A stretch of 64,000 nt of DNA from CANJIV01 sp046330225 (GTDB lineage: Bacteria > Actinomycetota > Thermoleophilia > Solirubrobacterales > Solirubrobacteraceae), in NCBI GenBank assembly GCA_046330225.1, contig JAXLTD010000004.1:124001-188000 (forward strand). The letters run 5' to 3'. Below, piece by piece: positions 28,229-38,300 of the stretch. The position numbers were made by a program, and so were the translations under genes. Under the pieces are notes generated by a model. That model was not told where the DNA came from and searched no databases. It saw only the letters and a list, made by a program, of their open reading frames with translations. Within the stretch, counting starts at the first letter, position 1. Each line of letters opens with the position of its first letter.

Positions 28229-28945
28229 ATGGCGGGCACCTCCACCGTCGCCGCGCCGCTCGGCGCGAGCGGCCTGACGAAGCGCTTCGGGGAGCGCGAG
28301 GCCCTGCGCGACGTCAGCTTCGAGATCCAGGCCGGCGAGCTCGTCGCCGTCATCGGGCCCAACGGCGCGGGGAAGACCACGCTCCTCTCGATCCTTGCCG
28401 GAATCCAGCCGCCCACCGACGGCAGCGTGCACGCGCCGGCCGGCGTCGGGTGGGTCCCGCAGCAGCCGGCCGTCTACTCGAAGCTGTCGGTGCAGGAGAA
28501 CCTGCGGCTGTTCGCCCGCCTCGAAGGCCGGGCCGACCCGGATGCGGCGGTGGCCGAGATGCTGGTCCAGACCGGCCTGGAGGAGCGGGCCGGCGAGGAG
28601 CTCTCCAAGCTCTCCGGCGGCAACCAGCAGCGCGTCAACATCGCGATCGGCTTGCTGGCCGAGCCGGCCGTGCTCCTGCTCGACGAGCCCTCGTCGTCGC
28701 TGGATCCGCGCCAGCGAGAGCGCCTGTGGGGCTTCGTCTCGACGCTCACCAAGCGCGGCACGACCGTGGTGTACTCGACGCACAACGTCGGCGAGGCCGA
28801 CCGGTATGCGGGCCGGGTGCTCGTGCTGGCGGACGGTGAGCTGCTGTTCGACGGATCGCCCCGGACGCTGGCCGCCGAGGCAGGGGCCGAGGGCCAGGAC
28901 TTCGAGACGGCGTTCGTGCGCTTCCTGCGCGAGCGCGGGCACTGA
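28229..28945 (+). CDS. ABC transporter ATP-binding protein
   Basis: A 238 aa ATPase: Walker A 'GPNGAGKTT' near 44-52, Q-loop 'VPQQPAVYSKLSV', signature 'LSGGNQQRVNIAIG', Walker B 'VLLLDEPSSSLD', switch His in 'YSTHNVGEAD'. It belongs to the CcmA/NatA-like exporter group. It pairs with the permease 12 bases downstream. The ATG at 28229 follows a TACCGT -10 by eight bases. Substrate unknown. Confidence 0.88.
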   Translation: MAGTSTVAAPLGASGLTKRFGEREALRDVSFEIQAGELVAVIGPNGAGKTTLLSILAGIQPPTDGSVHAPAGVGWVPQQPAVYSKLSVQENLRLFARLEGRADPDAAVAEMLVQTGLEERAGEELSKLSGGNQQRVNIAIGLLAEPAVLLLDEPSSSLDPRQRERLWGFVSTLTKRGTTVVYSTHNVGEADRYAGRVLVLADGELLFDGSPRTLAAEAGAEGQDFETAFVRFLRERGH

Positions 28946-28957
28946 GGCCGCGGCACC

Positions 28958-30298
28958 GTGCGCTGGCTCGTCCTCAAGGACCTGCAGATCCTGCGCCGCT
29001 CGCCGCTCCTCGTGGGGCTGCTCGTCGTCTACCCGATCGCGATCGCCCTGCTCATCGGCTTCGCGCTCTCCCGCGGGCCGGACAAGCCGAAGGTCGCATT
29101 CGTCAACCAGGTTCCGAAGAACGCGAACACCTTCAGCCTCGGCTCCGAGACGATCGACGCCTCGAAGTACTCCAAGCGCCTGTTCTCCGTCGTCGATCCG
29201 ATCCGCGTGAAGACCCGGGCGCAGGCGCTGAAGAAGGTGGAGGACGGGGAGGCGCTGGCTGCGCTCATCATCCCGCCGGACATCACCGAGAAGCTCGCGG
29301 GCGGCGTCGAGCGCCCGCAGGTCGAGGTGATCTACAACGTCGAGGATCCGGTGAAGGCCCGGTTCGTGGAGTCGACGATCAAGGCGCGGCTGGCCGACGC
29401 GAACGCCGCGCTGTCGGAGGTCTTCGCCAAGACCGCCCAGGACTACATCGGGCTGCTGCTCAAGGGCGGCAGCATCAGCCTGTTCGGCACGGACTTCGAG
29501 GTCCTGGGCCTGAGGAAATCGAAGGACGACCTCGAGCGGGCCCAGCGCGCCTTGCCGGCGAACTCGCCGGCGCGCCAGCGGATCGGGGACGTGATCCGGT
29601 TCGCCTCGCTCGCGATCGACAACCTCGACCTCTCCGACGAGGTGCTCGCGTCCGTGTCCTCCCCGATCGAGGTCAAGCAGACGGTCCTCAAGGGCACGCG
29701 CACGCCGCTGGACACCTTCGCCGTGTCCGTGTCGGTGATCGTCTCGCTCATGTTCGTCACCGTGCTCCTGGCCGCAGGCATGCTCGCCCAGGAGCGCGAG
29801 GAGCACACGTTTGCGCGGCTCGTGCGCGGCCTGATCTCGCGCACCGCCCTCCTGGCCGAGAAGGAGGGCCTGTCGGCGCTGTGCGCGCTCGCCGTCACGC
29901 TGATCATGCTCTGCGGCGTGGGCCTGTTCGTGACCCTGGACTGGTCCCGCTTCCCGCTCTGGGTCCTGGCGCTCGCCTTCGGCGCGCTGGCGTTTGCCGC
30001 GCTCGGCGTCGCGATCGGCGCGCTGGCCCGCGAGGTCCGGACCGCCTCGCTGCTCGCGTTCCTGCTGTCGCTCCCGCTGGCCTTCCTCGCGCTCGTGCCC
30101 AGCGGAGCGGTCTCGTCCGGGCTCTACGGCGTCATCCGGGTCGTGTCGGCACTGTTCCCGTTCAAGCCGTCCCTTCAGGCGCTCGACGTCGCGCTGAACG
30201 GCGGCGACCCCGGGCTCCTCGTCCCCCTGCTGCATCTCCTCGCCGTCGCCGCCGGGTTCACCGTGATCGCGCGGCTGGCGCTGCGCCGGTTCGAGTAG
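28958..30298 (+). CDS. ABC-2 type transporter permease
   Basis: A 446 aa protein with one N-terminal membrane segment, a large extracellular domain (about 50-255), then five to six C-terminal membrane segments, including 'MFVTVLLAAGMLAQEREEHT', the usual ABC-2 layout (NatB/YhaP-like). With the preceding ATPase it forms an exporter. GTG start. The exported compound is not known. Confidence 0.85.
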   Translation: MRWLVLKDLQILRRSPLLVGLLVVYPIAIALLIGFALSRGPDKPKVAFVNQVPKNANTFSLGSETIDASKYSKRLFSVVDPIRVKTRAQALKKVEDGEALAALIIPPDITEKLAGGVERPQVEVIYNVEDPVKARFVESTIKARLADANAALSEVFAKTAQDYIGLLLKGGSISLFGTDFEVLGLRKSKDDLERAQRALPANSPARQRIGDVIRFASLAIDNLDLSDEVLASVSSPIEVKQTVLKGTRTPLDTFAVSVSVIVSLMFVTVLLAAGMLAQEREEHTFARLVRGLISRTALLAEKEGLSALCALAVTLIMLCGVGLFVTLDWSRFPLWVLALAFGALAFAALGVAIGALAREVRTASLLAFLLSLPLAFLALVPSGAVSSGLYGVIRVVSALFPFKPSLQALDVALNGGDPGLLVPLLHLLAVAAGFTVIARLALRRFE

Positions 30299-30320
30299 GG
30301 GCCGCCTCGCCAAGCGCGGC

Positions 30321-30326
30321 TATCCT
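30321..30326 (+). promoter_or_regulatory. hemB -10 element, leaderless type
   Basis: TATCCT, then six bases, then the hemB GTG. No ribosome site lies between. Confidence 0.45.
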
Positions 30327-30332
30327 GCCGGG

Positions 30333-31294
<962 letters not shown>

Positions 31295-31307
<13 letters not shown>

Positions 31308-32380
31308 GCTCCCACGCCACCTCGAAGGCCCGCAGCCGCGCGGGCGGCGCCGCGGTCCCGCTCGACGACCTCGACCGCAAGCTGCTGAATCTCATGCAGG
31401 GGCACTTCCCGCTGCAGCCCCGCCCGTTCGCGGCGGTGGCGGCGGAGGCTGGCACCACCGAGGCCGAGGTGCTCGCCCGGGTGCAGCGGCTCCTCCATGA
31501 CCGGATCATCCGGCAGGTCACCCCGATCTACGACACCCGCGCGCTCGGCTACGACTCGATGCTCGTCGCCGCCAAGGTCGATCCGGAGAACCCGCACCGG
31601 GCCGCGAAGGCGATCAACGCCCACCCGGGCGTCTCCCACAACTACCTGCGCACGCACGAGTTCAACCTCTGGTTCACGATCGCTGTCGAGCCGGATTCCG
31701 CGCTTGGCCTGGACCGGACCCTCGAGGTGCTGGGGCGCGAGGCCGGCGCCGAGTCGATCCGGCAGCTGCCGACGCTGAAGCTGTTCAAGATCCGCATGGA
31801 TCTCGAAATGGAGGGCGGCACGAAGGACCTCGCCTCCGCCGGCGTGGCCGAGGACCCGGTGGAGCTCAGCCAGGTCCCCTACGACGAGACCGACATCGCC
31901 GTGATCCGCGCCACGCAGGGGGACCTGCCCATCGTGCCCGAGCCGTACGCGGCGGCCGCCGCGGCGCTCGGCATGAGCGAGGCGGAGCTGCTCGAGCACC
32001 TGGCCGGAATGAAGGACCGCGGGCTCCTGCGCCGGGTCGCCGCGATCCTCTTCCACCGGCGGGCCGGCTTCTCGGCGAACGGGATGGGCGTGTGGGCCGT
32101 TCCAGAGGACCGGGTCGCGGAGATCGGCCCGCGGATGGCGGCGTACCGCGGCATCTCGCACTGCTACCAGCGGCCCACGTACCCCGACTGGCCGTACTCG
32201 GTGTTCACCATGGCCCACGGCCGCTCCAAGGAGGAGTGCGACGCGATCCTCGACTCGATCGCCGCCGACACCGGCATCAGCGAGCGATCGACGCTGTACT
32301 CGTCGACCGAGTTCAAGAAGATCCGCCTCCTCTATTTCACCGACGACTTCAAGCAGTGGGAAGCCAGCCACGCCGGCTGA
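31295..32380 (+). CDS. Fused AhbA/AhbB-type siroheme decarboxylase-like (Lrp/AsnC fold) protein
   Basis: A 361 aa protein made of two tandem AsnC-like units, each a winged helix plus a ligand-binding half. The first has 'VSHNYLRTHEFNLWFTIA' (113-130), the second 'GISHCYQRPTYPDWPYSV' (286-303); these are hallmarks of the siroheme decarboxylase/NirDLGH family rather than ordinary Lrp regulators. Family members remove acetate side-chain carboxyls of siroheme to make didecarboxysiroheme for haem or haem d1. The position between hemB and hemL supports a tetrapyrrole role. ATG start inside hemB. A Lrp-type regulator is the alternative. Confidence 0.78.
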
Positions 32381-32411
32381 GGCCGGCGCGACGCACCGGA
32401 GCAGCGGCCTG

Positions 32412-33698
32412 ATGTCGAGCTCGCTCACCGACGCGCGCTCCGCGGAGCTCTACCGCCGCGCGCTGGAGGTCCTCCCCGGCGGGGTGAACTCGCCCGTGCG
32501 GGCGATGCGCTCGATCGGCCGCGATCCGATCTTCGTGGCCCGCGGCGAGGGTGCCGAGCTCTTCGACGTCGATGGCAACCGCTACATCGACTACGTCTGC
32601 TCATGGGGGCCGCTGATCCACGGCCACGCCCATCCGGACATCGTCGCCGCCGTGCGCGAGGCCGCCGGGCTCGGGACCACGTTCGGGGCGCCCACCGCCG
32701 GGGAAGTCGAGCTGGCCGAGGAGGTCGGCCGGCGCATGCCGGCGGTGCCGATGCTCCGCATGACCTCGTCGGGAACCGAGGCGGCGATGAGCGCCGTGCG
32801 CCTCGCCCGGGCGGCCACGGGCCGGGAGAAGCTCCTGAAGTTCGCCGGCGCCTACCACGGGCACGTCGACGGCCTGCTGGCGCAGGCCGGGTCGGGGCTC
32901 GCCACCCAGGCGCTGCCCGCCAGTCCGGGCGTGCCGGCGGCGGCGACGGCGGCGACCGTGGTGGTGCCGTGGAACGACGCCGAGGCGGTCGCGGCCGCCA
33001 CCGCGGAGCACGAATTCGCGGCGATCCTCGCCGAGCCGTTTCCGGCGAACATGGGCCTCGTTCCCCCGGCCGACGGGTTCCTCGAGCTCCTGCGCGAGCG
33101 GGCAGACGCCACCGGCGCGCTGCTGGTCTTCGACGAGGTGATCACCGGCTTCCGCGTGGCGCCGGGCGGCGCGCAGGAACTTGCGGGCGTGCGCCCCGAC
33201 CTCACCGTGATGGGCAAGGTGATCGGCGGGGGCCTCCCGGCCGCCGCCTACGGCGGCCGTCGCGACCTCATGGAGCAGGTCGCCCCGGCGGGCGAGGTCT
33301 ACCAGGCGGGCACGCTCTCCGGGAACCCGCTGGCCGTCGCCGCCGGGCTGGCCTCGCTGCACCGCCTCGGCGACGATGCCTACCTGCGCCTGGACGACAT
33401 CACGCGCCGCCTGGCCGACGGGCTGCGGGAGGCCGCGGGCGGGGCGCCTGTCCAGGTCGCCTCCGTCACGGGCCTCGTGACGGTGTTCTTCAGCGCCGAG
33501 CCGGTCCGCGACTATGCTGGCGCCGCCGCCTGCGACCAGTCGGCGCACGCGGCGTGGTGCCGCTCCCTGCTGGCCCGGGGGGTCTATCCGCCGCCCTCGC
33601 AGTTCGAGGCCTGGTTCCCGTCGCTGGCGCACACCGATGAGCACCTCGAGGCGACGCTCGACGCGGCGGCGGCGGCGTTCGATGAGGCGCTGGGATGA
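32412..33698 (+). CDS. hemL: Glutamate-1-semialdehyde 2,1-aminomutase
   Basis: A 428 aa PLP enzyme with 'LPGGVNSPVRAM', 'SSGTEAAMSAVRLARAATG', 'AYHGHVDGLL', and the PLP lysine in 'VMGKVIGGGLPAAAYGG'. It makes 5-aminolevulinate in the C5 pathway. ATG start, 31 bases after the fused decarboxylase. A four-base overlap couples it to the next gene. Confidence 0.95.
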   Translation: MSSSLTDARSAELYRRALEVLPGGVNSPVRAMRSIGRDPIFVARGEGAELFDVDGNRYIDYVCSWGPLIHGHAHPDIVAAVREAAGLGTTFGAPTAGEVELAEEVGRRMPAVPMLRMTSSGTEAAMSAVRLARAATGREKLLKFAGAYHGHVDGLLAQAGSGLATQALPASPGVPAAATAATVVVPWNDAEAVAAATAEHEFAAILAEPFPANMGLVPPADGFLELLRERADATGALLVFDEVITGFRVAPGGAQELAGVRPDLTVMGKVIGGGLPAAAYGGRRDLMEQVAPAGEVYQAGTLSGNPLAVAAGLASLHRLGDDAYLRLDDITRRLADGLREAAGGAPVQVASVTGLVTVFFSAEPVRDYAGAAACDQSAHAAWCRSLLARGVYPPPSQFEAWFPSLAHTDEHLEATLDAAAAAFDEALG

Positions 33699-34237
33699 GC
33701 CCGGCGCTGGCGCGGCTGGCCGACCTGATCCGCCGCCAAGGCGGCCTGCTGGCGGGGGCGGCGGCCGCCCCGGAGGCGGCAGCGGGCCAGCCCCAGCCTC
33801 ACGGCGACACGGTGGCTGCCGGCCCGCGCGCCGCTGCCGACCCGGAGGAGTACGAGCTGCTGGTCGAGGCGATTCGCGAGGGGTATCTCCTGCACTACGC
33901 GCAGGGGCGGGTGCTCTCCCCCGACGACCCGGATCTCTCGCTCCTGGCCGGGGACCAGCTCTACGCGCTCGGGCTGGCCCGCCTCGCCGAGCTCGGCGAC
34001 CTCGAGGCGGTCGTCGAGCTGGCCGACGTCATCTCCCTCTCGGCGCAGGCCCAGGCGGATGGAGACGCGGCGCTGGCCGAGGCCGTGTGGGACGCCGGGG
34101 CCGCGGCCGTGGGCCACGGGGCGGCGCCGGAGCTCGCCGCCGCGAAGTCGTTGGCCCGGGCCGGAGCGCCGGCGGCACCGGCCCAGCTGCGAGCCGCTGC
34201 GCGCCAGGCCGAGGCCGATCTGGCGCCGGGCCGATGA
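33695..34237 (+). CDS. Hypothetical protein
   Basis: A 180 aa protein I do not recognise. It is mostly alpha-helical by composition, with an Ala/Pro-rich stretch (about 20-48) and a conserved-looking centre 'YELLVEAIREGYLLHYAQGR' and 'LLAGDQLYALGLARLAELGD'. No signal peptide or membrane segment. It overlaps hemL by four bases and precedes the bc complex, so a role linked to tetrapyrrole or respiratory assembly is possible but unproven. Confidence 0.6.
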   Translation: MSPALARLADLIRRQGGLLAGAAAAPEAAAGQPQPHGDTVAAGPRAAADPEEYELLVEAIREGYLLHYAQGRVLSPDDPDLSLLAGDQLYALGLARLAELGDLEAVVELADVISLSAQAQADGDAALAEAVWDAGAAAVGHGAAPELAAAKSLARAGAPAAPAQLRAAARQAEADLAPGR

Positions 34238-34330
34238 GGTGGCGCGCCGGCACGACGGATCCGGCCCGGTTGGCGATAGGGTGTGCGTCCGGGCTTCATC
34301 CACTGTTTAGGTAGCTTTCCCACCCGCACC

Positions 34331-35023
34331 GTGTCCGACCGCCACGAGCAGAGCAAGTCTCCCTACACCGCCGACCGGGGCATCCCGGGCGCGTTCGAGG
34401 GCGAGACCGTCACCCGCCGCCGTTTCATGGTGGGCAGCTCCCAGGTGCTCGGAGGCGCGGCGGCGCTGGCCTTCACCCTGCCGGCGCTCGGCTTCGCGCT
34501 CGGCCCGGTGTTCGAGCGCGAGAAGGTCACCTGGGAATCGGTCGGCGTGCCCGAGGACTTCGTGCCCCAGACCTACATTCCGCGGACGATCACGATCGTG
34601 AACAACATCGGCGAGGCCGGGAAGACCACGGTCTACGTGCGCCGCAACGATCCGGCGATCGACGGCCCGCCGACCGACGAGTTCGACCGCTACATCGCGA
34701 TCTCGACCCGCTGCATGCACCTCGGCTGCCCGGTCCGGTACATCCAGGACTCGCAGCGCTTCGTCTGCCCGTGCCACGGCGGCGTCTACGAGTTCACCGG
34801 CAAGGTGGCTGGCGGCCCGCCGGTCCGCCCGCTGGACCGCTTCTATACGCGGGTCGCCAACGGCGAGGTCCAGATCGGCCCGCGCTACAGCGTCAACAGC
34901 GAGCTGCAGCGGTTCTCGCCCCGCGACCCGGGCGAGCCGCTCGACGGCATCGGCCAGTACCTCTACCCGCCGCGGCTCAGCACGCCGCCGGCGCCCCCCG
35001 GCGCGTCGGAGAAGCAGTTTTGA
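34331..35023 (+). CDS. qcrA: Rieske iron-sulfur subunit of menaquinol:cytochrome c reductase
   Basis: A 230 aa protein. An N-terminal 'TRRRFMVGSS' followed by a hydrophobic segment looks like a Tat-type signal anchor (about 28-60). The [2Fe-2S] ligands are 'CMHLGC' (about 128-133) and 'CPCHGG' (about 148-153). It accepts electrons from menaquinol. The GTG at 34331 is chosen because the upstream in-frame ATG adds unrelated residues. The stop overlaps the cytochrome b start by four bases. Confidence 0.92.
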   Translation: MSDRHEQSKSPYTADRGIPGAFEGETVTRRRFMVGSSQVLGGAAALAFTLPALGFALGPVFEREKVTWESVGVPEDFVPQTYIPRTITIVNNIGEAGKTTVYVRRNDPAIDGPPTDEFDRYIAISTRCMHLGCPVRYIQDSQRFVCPCHGGVYEFTGKVAGGPPVRPLDRFYTRVANGEVQIGPRYSVNSELQRFSPRDPGEPLDGIGQYLYPPRLSTPPAPPGASEKQF

Positions 35024-35823
35024 GCCGCCTCAAGCTTCCCAAGCCGCCGATTCCGAGTTCGCTGAAGCCGCCGCCGAAGCGCCCGGGCGAGGTCGAGAAG
35101 AAGACCGCGAAGGAGCACGCGATCGACGGGACGGCGGGGACGGTCGGCTGGATCGACGAGCGCACCTCGCTGTCGGGCGGCCTGCGCTGGATGATGTTCC
35201 GGAAGGTCCCGAAGGGGACCAACTGGTTCTACACGCTCGGCTCGGCGACGATGTTCGCGTTCCTGTCGCAGGCGGTGACCGGGGTGTTCCTGGCGATGTA
35301 CTACACGCCGTCGGCCACGCAGGCCTACGAGTCGACGCGCTACATCACGAACGAGGCGTTCCTGGGCGAGTTCGTCCGCGGGATGCACAAGTGGGGCTCG
35401 TCGGTGATGGTGATCCTCGTGTTCGTCCACATGGCCCGCACGTTCTTCTTCGGGGCCTACAAGTACCCGCGGGAGCTCAACTGGGTCATCGGCGTGGTCC
35501 TGCTCATCCTCACGATGACCATGTCGTTCACCGGCTATCTGCTGCCCTTCGACCAGCGGTCCTACTGGGCGACGATCGTGGGCGTGAACATCAACGGCAC
35601 GGGCCCGATCATCGGCCCGTACCTCTCGGACTTCTTGCGGGCGGGCCCCGAGTTCGGCGCCACCACGCTCTCGCGCTTCTACTCGATCCACATGCTGCTG
35701 GTGCCCGGCGCGATCGCGGCGATGATCGGCGCCCACCTCTACCTCGTTGCCCGCCTCGGCACCACGGCGCCGCCGTGGATCAAGGCGAAGCAGAGCGACG
35801 AGCTCACCACGACCGAGGTCTGA
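35020..35823 (+). CDS. qcrB: Cytochrome b6-like subunit (N-terminal half of cytochrome b)
   Basis: A 267 aa membrane protein with four membrane segments. Haem-ligand histidines sit in 'GMHKWGSSVMVILVFVHMAR' and 'SIHMLLVPGAIAAMIGAHLY'. This is the cytochrome b6/QcrB half only; the second half is the next gene. TTG start overlapping qcrA (TTGA). A hydrophilic Pro/Lys-rich N-terminal extension of about 55 residues precedes the first helix. Confidence 0.92.
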   Translation: MSRLKLPKPPIPSSLKPPPKRPGEVEKKTAKEHAIDGTAGTVGWIDERTSLSGGLRWMMFRKVPKGTNWFYTLGSATMFAFLSQAVTGVFLAMYYTPSATQAYESTRYITNEAFLGEFVRGMHKWGSSVMVILVFVHMARTFFFGAYKYPRELNWVIGVVLLILTMTMSFTGYLLPFDQRSYWATIVGVNINGTGPIIGPYLSDFLRAGPEFGATTLSRFYSIHMLLVPGAIAAMIGAHLYLVARLGTTAPPWIKAKQSDELTTTEV

Positions 35824-35833
35824 GGGCCGGGCC

Positions 35834-36538
35834 GTGAACCACCGCGAAAAGGAGCAGTACCTCCGGGAGTACAGCGTCCTGAAGTCGCAGGGGAAGCCGT
35901 TCTTCCCCTACGCGGTCGGCAAGGACGCGGCGATGGCCTGCGTCGTGATGATCTGCATCATCACGATGTCGCTCGTGCTCGGCGCCGAGCTCGGGCCCAA
36001 GGCCGACCCGACGACCACCACCTACGTGCCGCGGCCCGAGTGGTACTTCTTCTTCCTCTTCGAGCTGCTGCGGATCATCAAGCCGCCGACGCTGACGCCG
36101 CTGGCCACGATCGGCATCCCGACGATCTGCATGATCCTGCTGTTCCTGCTGCCGTTCTACGACCGCAATGCCGAGCGCCGGCCCGAGCGGCGCCCGATCG
36201 CGACGACGGCAGGGATCCTCGTCATCGCCGCGATGGCGTACCTCACGTACCTCGGCGCGTCCGCCGGCTCGCCGACGCAGATCGACAGCATCAAGATCGC
36301 CGCGCGGTACGAGGCCGGCGCGCTGGTCGCCGGCCAGTCGGGCTGCCTCGCCTGCCACAAGTTCGGCGAGAACGGGAACTCCGGGCCGGGGCCGAACCTC
36401 ACGAAGATCGGCGCCCGCCTGCCCAAGCAGGCGATCGCGCGGACGCTCATCAACCCGACGTCCCCGATGCCGTCCTACAAGGACCTCCCGCCGGAGAAGT
36501 TCCGCAGCCTCGTCAACTTCCTCGCCTCGCTCAACTAG
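35834..36538 (+). CDS. qcrC: Cytochrome b subunit IV fused to cytochrome c (QcrC-like)
   Basis: A 234 aa protein: an N-terminal half like cytochrome b6f subunit IV, with 'RPEWYFFFLFELLR' (about 66-79, the quinol-site PEWY), three to four membrane segments, then a C-terminal mono-haem cytochrome c domain with CLACH (about 172-176) and the axial-Met region 'SPMPSYKDL'. This b/c fusion is the layout of Bacillus QcrC. It completes the three-subunit menaquinol:cytochrome c reductase. GTG start, ten bases after qcrB. Confidence 0.92.
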   Translation: MNHREKEQYLREYSVLKSQGKPFFPYAVGKDAAMACVVMICIITMSLVLGAELGPKADPTTTTYVPRPEWYFFFLFELLRIIKPPTLTPLATIGIPTICMILLFLLPFYDRNAERRPERRPIATTAGILVIAAMAYLTYLGASAGSPTQIDSIKIAARYEAGALVAGQSGCLACHKFGENGNSGPGPNLTKIGARLPKQAIARTLINPTSPMPSYKDLPPEKFRSLVNFLASLN

Positions 36539-36569
36539 AGCTGGGGCCGAGCGGCCAGCGGGGACGGAC

Positions 36570-37301
36570 GTGACGACGGACCAGGCGCCGGCGTCGGGAG
36601 CGCAGGCCGGGACCCTGGACGAAGGGCAGGTTCGGGCGATGTTCGACGGCATCGCCGGGGTCTACGACCGCATGAACTCGGTGATGACGGCGGGCCTGCA
36701 CCACCACTGGCGCCGCCGCGCCGCCGATCTCGCCGCGGTCGGTCCGGGCAGCCGGGTGCTCGACGTCGCCACCGGCACCGGCGATCTCGCGCTCGAGCTT
36801 GCCCGGCGCGTCGCCCCCACGGGGCGGGTCGTCGGGGCCGATTTCTCGGAGGCGATGCTCGACGGCGCGCGGGCGAAGGCGCCCGCTGGACTCCCCGTGC
36901 GGTTCGAGTGGGCCAACGCGCTGTCCCTGCCCTATGACGACGACACGTTCGACGCCGCGACCGTCGGGTTCGGCGCCCGGAACTTCTCCGACTTGGGCGC
37001 CGGGCTGGGCGAGATGGCCCGGGTCGTCCGCCCCGGCGGCCGGGTGGTGGTCCTCGAGATCACGACGCCGCAGCGGCCGCCGCTGTCGGGCTTCTACCGG
37101 CTGTGGTTTGACCGGATCGTCCCGGCGCTCGGCCGGGCCGCCGGCGACTCGTCGGCCTACACGTACCTTCCGAGCTCGGTGAAGCGCTTCCCCGGCCCGG
37201 AGGCCCTCGCCGCCGAGCTCGACGCTGCCGGGCTCGACCGGATCCGGTGGATCCTCACCGCCGGGGGGATCATCGCCCTGCACGTCGGCGAGGTGCGCTG
37301 A
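36570..37301 (+). CDS. menG: Demethylmenaquinone methyltransferase MenG/UbiE
   Basis: A 243 aa SAM methyltransferase with 'FDGIAGVYDRMNSVMTAG' near residues 28-45, SAM motif 'VLDVATGTGDLALELA', 'VGFGARNFSDL' and 'GGRVVVLEITTP', all typical of MenG. It methylates demethylmenaquinone, making the quinol used by the adjacent bc complex. GTG start. Its stop overlaps the ATG of the prenyl synthase (TGATG). Confidence 0.92.
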   Translation: MTTDQAPASGAQAGTLDEGQVRAMFDGIAGVYDRMNSVMTAGLHHHWRRRAADLAAVGPGSRVLDVATGTGDLALELARRVAPTGRVVGADFSEAMLDGARAKAPAGLPVRFEWANALSLPYDDDTFDAATVGFGARNFSDLGAGLGEMARVVRPGGRVVVLEITTPQRPPLSGFYRLWFDRIVPALGRAAGDSSAYTYLPSSVKRFPGPEALAAELDAAGLDRIRWILTAGGIIALHVGEVR

Positions 37302-38272
37302 TGGCGACCGCGGCGAGCGTCGAAGCCGTGGCGGAGGCCGCTGGGCCGCACCTCCCCGGGCTGATGGCGCGCCTCGAGGCCCGTCTGGCCGAGCTCGCGT
37401 CCGGGCACGGCGACCTCCTGGCCCGGCATGCCGGGGCGACCATCGCGGCGGGCGGCAAGCGCCTGCGGCCGCTGCTGGTCTTCGTCGCGGCCGGCGAGGC
37501 CGGCCCCGACGACGCGGGTGTCGTGCGCGCGGCGGTCGCGGTCGAGCTGGTCCACAGCGCCACGCTCGTGCACGACGACGTTCTCGACGCCGCCCCGCTG
37601 CGGCGCGGGCGGCCGACGGTCGTGGCCGAGGCTGGCCGCGGCATTGCGACCGCGACCGGCGACCTGCTGTTCTCGCGGGCGTTCGCGGAGCTCGCCGCCA
37701 ACGGGCGCGCCGACGAAGTCCGGGTGCTGTCGGCCGCGAGCTCGGCGCTGGCCGAAGGCGAGCTGCTCCAGCGCGAGGACGCCTGGTCCGCCGACGTGCC
37801 CGTCGCGCGGTACCTGCGCCGATGCGAGCTGAAGACGGCCCGCCTCTTCGAGGCCGCGTGCCGGCTGGGAGCGCTCGAGGGAGGCGGCCAGGATGCGGCG
37901 CTGGGAGCGTTCGGACGCCGGATCGGCTTGGCGTTCCAGCTGCTCGACGACGTCCTCGACGTGTCGGGGCCGGCTGAGCGCACCGGCAAGGCGCGCGGCA
38001 CCGACCTCCTCGACGGAACGGTCACCCTCCCGCTGATCCTCGCGCGTGAGCGTGACCCGGCGCTGGCGTCGCTCGACCTGCGCACCGTGGCCGCGCCGGC
38101 CGCCGCCGAGGCCATGTGCGACCGGATCGCCGCCACCGGGGCGCTGGCGGACGCAAAGGCGCAGGCGCTGGGGATGGTCGCCGACGCGAAGGCCGCGCTG
38201 CCGGCGCTCCCCGCGGCCCAGCGCGCGGCGCTCGACCTCGTGGCCGACGGCGTCGTCGAGCGCTACGCCTAG
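37301..38272 (+). CDS. Polyprenyl diphosphate synthase
   Basis: A 323 aa all-helical prenyltransferase with the first Asp-rich motif 'LVHDDVLDAAPLRRGRPT' (about 87-104), 'GGKRLRPLL' upstream and the second Asp-rich motif 'FQLLDDVLD'. It builds the long isoprenoid chain, most probably that of menaquinone given menG upstream. Chain length cannot be read with certainty. One-base overlap with menG. Confidence 0.9.
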   Translation: MATAASVEAVAEAAGPHLPGLMARLEARLAELASGHGDLLARHAGATIAAGGKRLRPLLVFVAAGEAGPDDAGVVRAAVAVELVHSATLVHDDVLDAAPLRRGRPTVVAEAGRGIATATGDLLFSRAFAELAANGRADEVRVLSAASSALAEGELLQREDAWSADVPVARYLRRCELKTARLFEAACRLGALEGGGQDAALGAFGRRIGLAFQLLDDVLDVSGPAERTGKARGTDLLDGTVTLPLILARERDPALASLDLRTVAAPAAAEAMCDRIAATGALADAKAQALGMVADAKAALPALPAAQRAALDLVADGVVERYA

Positions 38273-38300
38273 GGTCGCGGGCCGGTCGCGGGAGCGCCCG

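Noticed and set aside
28200..30313. Long open frame on the - strand extending upstream of the YmdB-like gene, across the ABC transporter genes
   Set aside because: It is antisense to two clear ABC genes. The conserved YmdB start and a -10 box place the real start at 28177.
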